DNA of 64,000 nt, from positions 15,188,501-15,252,500 of the forward strand of contig BSBM01000994.1 in assembly GCA_027924585.1 (NCBI GenBank), read 5' to 3'. Origin of the DNA: Larix kaempferi. Taxonomy: Eukaryota; Streptophyta; Pinopsida; Pinales; Pinaceae. The notes under the pieces are model-generated. The model had not been told where the DNA came from, ran no database searches, and worked only from the letters and a program-made list of their open reading frames with translations. The translations under genes and the position numbers were made by a program. Shown one piece after another: positions 56,912 through 64,000 of this stretch (position 1 is its first letter; the number at the start of each line of letters is the position of its first letter).

Positions 56912-59275
56912 ATTTGTTAACACCCAAAATGACCCCCTAGGTTGTGGGAGAGGGAAAACTGGGGTAACCACTAACCAATCTTTATCTTGTGCTACTGACC
57001 CAGCACAAATAGAGAGGGCTCTCTCTTTAACATTCATAGAATACTAAAAATCATCAAGATCGTCAATAATGAAGAAACACACCAACATTCATCATTTCGG
57101 ATAATCATTTAAAACACTTTCAGAAGGTCAGGCTTCTATAGAGCAGATTGTTTAAGGGTTTGGTGAGATGAATCAGGAGAAAAAGCCTTGGGCAATGGAG
57201 TCAAAACATGACATCTAAGAAAAAAACAGTGCTGCTGCATGAGACATTTACACAGAGGCAAGGTAGCCACCCATGCATAGTCAAAGAGCTTTAATTGGTG
57301 AAACAGAAGAGGAATGAATAGTCCATTGATACAAAGCATACAAAGATGAATCCTACACCAACTTTAGTAGAATTTAATTATGAAATGCCTGAAATGAAAT
57401 GAACAGGGCACCATTAATGTGAATCCCGTCCAGATGCTACACTTATCCAAGCATGAGAGAAATTAACAGATTGGAATAACAAGGAAGAGAGATACAGATT
57501 AACATGGGAAAAGAAAAGACAAACTGCAAGAAAAGATAACACATGAATCTCTGCTAATAATCCAGCTTCAAACACTGCAGATGCATTAGAAATAGATGTT
57601 CCAAAATAGAGCTAAGCTCTCTCAGGCCTTGGCCAATTGATTCACTCACCCTTAAGTCTCCTATTACAATGAATATATATAGCTGTCCTAAGACTCATGC
57701 TTGACCTAATTCTAAGAGCAAATAGTTACAAGTGTAGTGACACATCATCAATTACTTACCTGTCACTACCTTTTCAAAATAGAAAAATGAGATAAAAACC
57801 TAACTGCTTTTTACATCTAGTAGCAATTTTCACTAAATGACAAATTTATTTAAAAATAAAAGATGAGAGATATTTCAGATGTCCTCTAGGTGGCTATCCC
57901 TCTAACTGACTGCCTCCACTTAGCTCTCAAATCCCTCATTTCTGTCCACTTCTGAATGCCAGGTGTTACACCATATAGTCTTCAAATTATACTCCATCGC
58001 TTTGTTGAGTTTCACTCCAAGAGATATAATAGCTGCAGAAATGATTAGGCTCTTTTAATACCATTTGCAGAACTAGGTCATGGCTGAAAATGACAAGAAT
58101 CACCCAGCTCGCACAGGTTTCCTTTGAGCTTGAACAAGAGCAAGAAGAAGCTTATAAGTTTCAACAGCATGCATAGGTCATCCCTAAGCCATTTTCCCGT
58201 CTCATCTAAGGAAACATCAATAGTAGTTTCAGCATCAAAAAAAATTGTTGTGCTGACAATATAAGGGCCAAGAGCTCCCAAACTTTCGTTGAAGCTCCAA
58301 CTGCAACACTTACCTTCTTTATACATGTACTAGAAAATCTCCAAGAAGTTTGAATAGTTTTAGACACAATGGCAGCTGCAAAAAATGTCAAAAAATGATG
58401 AAATGGATGGACCACTTTCAGATTTAGTCACCACAACCGTTCCCTCAGAGGGTTTATGTCTGATAGCTGCACTTTTCATAGAGTTTCCTTGACCAATGAC
58501 TAAAACCCTGTCATCCTGCCATGCCAGATGAGGGCATAAGAGCTCTCCCGATGGTCTTGCACGTGAACACCAACATATGTACCTTGAAAGAGGTTTGCAA
58601 CATTAATCCTGCTACTATGCATTCTATAGATTGTTTTTTTTCCATTTCCAACTCTTCTGGCCCTTGATATGATGAAATGTACAAGGCTCCAAATGGACTG
58701 AAAACACATATGGTAATGTTTCCCACGTCACTGTCCAAAGCATTTTCCATACTTGCATGTTTAGGGTTTTTCTATTGTAGAATAAAAGAGGAAATCTTCT
58801 GTTATTTTCGCGGAACATTGGTGGCTGGAAACACAGCCCAACACTAGTAGCAATTCGTGCTACAAACTCTCCTATCGTTCAAGGCAGACTAGAAGACTCA
58901 CAAAATGGAAACCCTATTTCTCTTCTTTTACCAGAATGAAGCCTCACAGGGTCTAGCGTCACTGCATCTAGATACGAAAGAAGTGAGATACCATCATGCT
59001 AGGAGCAGCATTAGGGTGGAGTTATTCAACCCAAGCTATTAGTCGACGCTGAATTTGCATCACCTAAAACCTGTACTGTGTGAATATTGCGCGGATATCA
59101 TCACCAGGCACACGAACCTCCACAAGTCAACCATCGATGCAGTCATAAACCCATGCAAACCTATTAACCGAATATGAAACTGAGTTTTGGACACTAGAGG
59201 AAGAACGAGCTCAAGGCTGGTTGCTTTTCGTTTCCCAAAGAAATGGCGAAAGCACCTTTCTTTGGATGCAAAATG

Positions 59276-59509
59276 TTAAACCCTCCAATCATTGCAGTAA
59301 GCCTCCGTTGACTGGACAAAAATGGCACTTCTTTCCTTATCAAACTCGGCATTAGGGTTACGACACTTAGATACTTCGGTGACTTTTAACTCACTTTCCA
59401 TTTTCTTAAGCTGCTCAAACCATGATAGATTACTCACATCAAATACCGCAGCAAGCACAAAAAGCGTTTGGATAGTGAATGAGCAATCGCAGCAGCTTTT
59501 TATCATCAA
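59276..59509 (-). other. Coding-like segment inside the LTR, copy 2
   Basis: This 77-residue frame matches that at 52746: VFDVSNLSWFEQLKKMESEL and KCRNPNAEFDKERSAIF. Differences from copy 1 are few over about 60 residues. The opposite strand is also open in both copies (52792-53091 and 59322-59621), which weakens the coding argument. Confidence 0.35.
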
Positions 59510-60807
59510 GATATGTTATCCAAATGCAAATCTCAACAATAAAATCTTTCATGCCCATAGCCTAACCATGGCATGTAATCTCAGAGGACGAGAGAGTAAT
59601 CTTTCCATCTGCTCTAGATAAATGGCGATAGCACCAAACCCCGGATGTCAAACTTGGACAGAGGATAGGAGAAGCATATATACCAGAGTCTCGAAAACCA
59701 TACTGGAGAAAATGGTCATTTCCCTCTTCCTATTCAGATCCACAATGCTGCAGTAAAACTCCCGGCCCATATGCAATCAGTGTTAGAGTTTCGAGAGATA
59801 GACAACTCGGTCACATTAGAACATAAAATGCCAAAAAAAATGGGACACTTTCTCCCTCTATAGTCCCGCAAACAGCCCTTATGGCCAAGGATGGTATCGC
59901 ACGGGTTAAAATTGTTTACAATACCACCTTATATCCGTGCGATATGGCCACGGAATGACATGTGGGTTTAGTGGTTTTCCCATTGCACCGGCCTTATTCC
60001 TTATCTCTCTGTTACTTTGGTAAGGCGATACCAAAATGACCGTTGATTTTTATTTGCCACTAGATCTTGGCCTACATGTTATATTTCAATAATCGCCATA
60101 TCATTGGAAATCTGCATAGTCACTTTTAGCTGCTGAATGGCTAAAACTCAGGGATCTCCCATCTTCAATTCGTTCTTGGTGTAGGTGCATGCAACTTCTA
60201 GACCATCGAGCAAATCCAATCACCGTGGCTACAACTCTTTTTCTTGGTTAGTGAAAATACCACACTCGATACCTCTGCTGCAATGTAAGCCAACAATCAG
60301 AGCTGTCATGCCCAATCCATAAAACCAGAGACAAGTTCTCTCTATTTGGTGAAAAAATTACCCATCCATCGTCTTCCATTACGACGACGACATCAAGCTA
60401 TTTTGCAAACTAGTTCTTAGTCACATGGCTGGATATCCTTCTATGAATGTGATGCTACTGGCTTTATCAAATGAACATAGATTTCTACTTCTTATAACAA
60501 TGGTCTCCTCCCATGTCAATGGGACTGCAAATGCCCTTGCATAGCACTTTAAAACTCGAGAAGGCACCTGGGCATACCACGTTCATCTTCAATACGCTTG
60601 CTTATATATTTTTTCTAACTCTGGAATTTATCCCACATGCAGAACACAAATACTTTCTTCATTCTTTATATACACAATAGCTTTTCACATATACCAAGTA
60701 AACAAAGGAATGGGCTGTCGGTCTTAGACGATAGAGTAATGGAGGATGCATGGGGCCCTCTTGGCTTAGCGCTCGGTCCCATGGTGAGCCCTCGGTGTTG
60801 GGCGCGT

Positions 60808-61247
60808 ATGCTTTTTGTTCCAGCTTTTTTTGGCATATTCATCAAACCTAACACTCTCCTCCACCAAAGTCGACACTTAGGTTAGAAGTAAATGCTCTTC
60901 TTTATAAAAATTGAAACCTTTATAAAGTCTAACTTTGGCATTTAAAAATATCAAAGCCTTTCCCATAATAGATTTTGGCCTTAGGCATATTATAGAAGCC
61001 TTTCTCCACACTTAGGGTATATTAAAAATGCTTTTTGTTCCAGCTTTTTTTGGCATATTCATCAAACCTAACACTCTCCTCCACCAAAGTCGACACTTAG
61101 GTTAGAAGTAAATGCTCTTCTTTATAAAAATTGAAACCTTTATAAAGTCTAACTTTGGCATTTAAAAATATCAAAGCCTTTCCCATAATAGATTTTGGCC
61201 TTAGGCATATTATAGAAGCCTTTCTCCACACTTAGGGTATATTAAAA
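60808..61247. repeat. 220-bp tandem duplication in the 5' LTR
   Basis: ATGCTTTTTGTTCCAGC occurs at 60808 and 61028, followed by near-identical sequence to the TATTAAAAA border. It is absent from the other LTR, so it arose after insertion. Confidence 0.92.
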
Positions 61248-61598
61248 AATAAAAAGCCTTAGTGCCTCCTTTTTCTCCATACTTAGGCCAAAGTATGAAA
61301 ATCAAAAACCTTTCCATAAAGCTTCCCACTTCGGGCTAAACCTCTTTTTATATGAAAATTAAAAGCCTTTGCTCACAAGGTCAAAAATAGGTTTGAATGG
61401 CTAAAATTTTTCCGAACTCTGAAGACTTCTTTCAACCATTTTTCTTTTTTACAACTTTGGTGCCCACACCTAAAGACAAATGCTTCTTCCCCGGCCAAGT
61501 TTGAAACCCCCCTCCACCATAAAAATGTTCTAATTTTGCACCTCCAATGCTGCCATAAGACAATTAATCACAAAATTGTTTGGGGTGCTAACACTACC

Positions 61599-63060
61599 CA
61601 TGGAGGGAACATTTGTAAGAGTGTGCACAACTAGCTTAGCCCTTGTTTGCAATATGATTCTTTGCCTTGGCCTAACCCATACACTTCAAAAATAGGTGTA
61701 CGCCCATGCAACACTCGTTCCCTCCGATGTATTATAGCATTCTTTATTATTTTTTCAACATGATAAAATGAAAATGCATAAAAATATAAAAATACAAAAA
61801 GGGAAAGACTTGAATCATTTCATAGTATAATATTGAAGAAAACGGCAACAGTCAGTCCTAGTCACCCTTAAACATGGCACATAATTTGGTCTCCGCTGTC
61901 AGTACACCATCTGCATTTGCCTTAGAAAACTATACCGGTATTTTGAATAATTCTCCACTGATGGGTTATCCTTCCCGTCACCTATGGAGATTTCGTTAAT
62001 GCATCTGACATTGGAAAATTTCATTAAGGTCGGTTAATCAAAGTCCTATGTTTCCATGTGTCCATTTTGCATCGTGTTATGTGTTCTAGGGAAGTTCAAA
62101 CCGATTCAGCCATTCCTCAAAATTTTCTGACCAATCATGTCATCCTTCCTTGTGTTAGTATACAGTGTTGGATCTCGCAGTTCTACAAAATTATAGTAGA
62201 CTGTTGCTCTTTGTTTCATATCGATTGATGTGGGATGCATTAATGCCCTCCTTCCGATGGATCTATTCCTATCGACACCAAATAATCATTCAGGAAATGG
62301 ATCTAGAAACCAAGGAGTTCCTTGGATCTTGCAGTCATTAGTGGCAGGTTTCCTCGCAAATGATAGTGCGTATACATCAATTACCCCTGATTGTTTGATT
62401 CTACAAGTGTTGGACTTCAGAACATCTATTCACACTTGCTAGTTTGTGTTTAGTACCTTAGAGTCCACCATCATTATCGGTGGGTCTCTTTGCATCTATT
62501 AACGGTATACATCAATAACCAGCAATTAGATGCTGTTTTATTATGCTCGACATCAGCTCATTTATTCACATGATATAAACTTGTACTATCATTGATTTGT
62601 ATTGAAGACCTTGGGAAAAACAGTTGTATCACTCATCGATGCATTGCCCGATCTACACAAGATTAAACTACCATGTCACAAGTCCGATGAAGACCTTGTT
62701 CTTGTAGTCACCAAAGTGCATGTTTACACTTCTGAAAATTTTAATTTTGACATGGATCCACTGTGTATTATTCGTGGCCATGCTTTTTTACTGCTCGGCA
62801 TGGGTATGCCCGCCTCAGGAAGATTTTATATATATTTGAGAAATTGTTATGTTTGACTTGCAGGTGTGATCCTAAACCCTACGTTAGTGACCTATCCTCT
62901 TCTCATCCTTGCTTTGATTGATAAAGAGTATCAGTATAAAGAATATCAGTATAAAGAATATTAGTATAAAGAGTATCAGTTTGAAGAGTATCTGTATAAA
63001 AATTATGTAATGTATTTCGGACCTTAGCTCTACTTTGGACCTCACACATTAGTGGACATC
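61599..63060 (+). other. Ty3 interior resumed; no coding family recognised
   Basis: Sequence after the second CTACC should continue the Ty3 interior toward its right LTR. I see no gag/pol text here and no purine tract before 63061. Short frames (62230-62442, 62602-62856) have no recognisable motif. Confidence 0.45.
62924..63000. repeat. 15-bp minisatellite
   Basis: Five to six copies of AGTATCAGTATAAAG and its variants lie in tandem just upstream of the right LTR. The array gives a Thr/Leu/Tyr-rich frame on the minus strand that I do not regard as coding. Confidence 0.85.
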
Positions 63061-63862
63061 TGTTAACAATCAAATTAACACCCTTAACCAGGTGAGTATG
63101 GAAGCATACTTTTACCATTCGCCCGCAAAATGAAGACAAAAAAAAGTACTAGAGAGAACAATCCTCTCTGATTTGTTCACCACTTCTATAACTGAAAAGA
63201 TTGAGTAAAGAATGAAGGACCTTAATAGAGACAAAGTTTGGTGATTGAACTGCTCACCAAAATCTCAAATCAAAGCTCTAACAGTCAGATAGTGAGAAGA
63301 AATGCACAGAAGTGCATTAAAAACTAATTAAACATGTTAAGTTGTGAAAAAACGCCTAATAAACTATGGAAAGTGGGTTTTTTAAGAGAAAATAATAAAA
63401 AATGATCATCCCACATGGAAAAAGAGTAACTTGAAATCCCATTTCCCAATGTTATAAAAGAAAGGCATTTGGGGCATGGTAATAAAGGAAAAAGAGGTGC
63501 AAAGGCATGCTAGAGAGATTCTGAAGAAAGGAGAGCTCATCTTCATCAAAGGCAAGGGTGGAAAAAGGATAGTTCATGGCAATGGACGAAGGATGCACAC
63601 CAAGATCAATGGTAAATATGTATCTTCTTCCCTGTTTTAATATGAAATGATTCAATTTTTTTCCATTCAAGGGTTTGAATTTTGCTTATTATGCTTGAGT
63701 TGAATCCTCAAATGGCTTCCGATCTTAATGAATGTTTAATGGATGAATATAAATCTTAAGAAATTTGTATTAATCATTTCATTTCTGACATAGAAACTCA
63801 CCACATCTTGGTAAGATAGCATATTTAGAGTAGACACGTCCCTACTTTATTTCCTATTATCA
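63061..63862 (+). repeat. Right LTR of the Ty3 element
   Basis: It is 802 bp, starts TGTTAACAATCAAATTAACA and ends CTATTATCA. A TATAAAAG box is at 63453-63460. It is collinear with the left LTR over its full length, apart from a 6-T difference near the start. Confidence 0.8.
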
Positions 63863-64000
63863 GCTTTTTTGTTTATTGTAATTATGAGGGTCTTGTTGAC
63901 TCAGCCCTAGCGTTGAAATGAAATCATTTTATTTTATACTACATTTATGGTTTTAGTAATTATGTGGCATTGCCACGATTCGCATTGTAGCGTGAACCCT

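Larger units (their letters stand above)
50384..61593 (-). mobile_element. Gag-only (TR-GAG/LARD-like) element with very long LTRs
   Basis: Direct repeats 50384-54914 (4531 bp) and 56915-61593 (4679 bp) both start TGTTAACACCC and end GGTGCTAACA. They are flanked by a perfect target duplication CTACC (50379-50383 and 61594-61598). A tRNA-Asp-type primer site sits beside the right copy, so the element reads on the minus strand. Only 2.0 kb lies between the LTRs. It encodes a gag core and eroded sequence and no pol. Long LTRs, short interior and gag alone match the classes named LARD and TR-GAG. The LTRs are about 94% identical where compared. Confidence 0.93.
56915..61593 (-). repeat. 5' LTR (4.7 kb) of the gag-only element
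   Basis: This copy is 148 bp longer than its partner, mainly because of a 220-bp tandem duplication (60808-61027 and 61028-61247, starting ATGCTTTTTGTTCC). A TATATATA box lies on the minus strand near 57672. Long gene-free stretches here have shadow frames only, except for the segment noted at 59276. Confidence 0.93.
41817..63862 (+). mobile_element. Decayed Ty3 (Tat-like) LTR retrotransposon, split by a nested element
   Basis: Two direct LTR copies (41817-42623 and 63061-63862) bracket plus-strand gag, protease, RT/RNase H, integrase and a second RNase H. Integrase after RT defines Ty3. The extra RNase H after integrase and the P/N/Q-rich pre-gag recall the plant Tat lineage. Removing the nested element at 50384-61593 leaves about 10.8 kb. 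By eye the LTRs are about 93% identical, so this is much older than the copia element. Many stops and frameshifts are present. No target duplication is visible (TGGAT against GCTTT) and no purine tract precedes the right LTR, so the outer pairing could be a recombinant. Confidence 0.7.

Noticed and set aside
41827-61593. One single 20-kb Ogre-like element
   Set aside because: The 4.5-kb repeats have their own target duplication, PBS and opposite orientation, so they form a separate nested element.

Overview
This window is eukaryotic nuclear DNA from a land plant. It is AT-rich, intron-containing and dominated by LTR retrotransposons. I infer a large, repeat-rich plant genome. A gymnosperm is my best guess, because the LTR pairs are diverged, host genes are few and decayed, and a Tat-type Ty3 element is present, but the sequence alone does not prove it. 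I see no operon, rRNA, tRNA or CRISPR array.

Layout. 1-4 kb: AT-rich DNA with short tandem duplications and scraps of an old plus-strand Ty1/copia element. 4058-11576: a nearly intact Ty1/copia element on the minus strand. It has 489-bp LTRs with 10 mismatches, an AAATT target duplication, an initiator-Met primer site, separate gag and pol frames, and about 1.9 kb of layered tandem repeats between pol and the 3' LTR. It sits inside the older copia remnant, which resumes at 11582-12340. 12.3-19 kb: a decayed gene of unknown family (14.6-15.9 kb) behind a promoter-like stretch, then many copies of a short self-complementary repeat.

19.0-24.6 kb is the most unusual region. It is a decayed multi-exon host locus. 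It begins with a ParB/DGQHR-like segment and a possible DNA-methylase-like segment, passes through linker exons, and ends with three consecutive exons that each resemble a plant FCP1/NIF-type (HAD) phosphatase domain. All three have lost the catalytic aspartates.

25-39 kb: a LINE tail, a GGAACCGG-type minisatellite (two copies, at 25.9 and 38.1 kb), the two-exon end of an LRR gene, a SINE candidate, a solo LTR (30469-31167), a short gag-only copia-type element (32785-35930), more of the palindromic repeat family, and a 630-bp GAT microsatellite.

41.8-63.9 kb: a decayed Ty3 element with gag, protease, RT/RNase H, integrase and a second RNase H after integrase. Its two LTR copies lie 21 kb apart. 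A second, gag-only minus-strand element (50384-61593) with 4.5-4.7 kb LTRs, a CTACC target duplication and a tRNA-Asp-type primer site has been inserted into it.

How the parts relate: no cellular pathway is encoded here. The copia element could be a source of pol functions, although a stop codon and a frameshift separate its gag from pol. The two gag-only elements must have depended on proteins supplied elsewhere. The record is one of nested insertion and decay.
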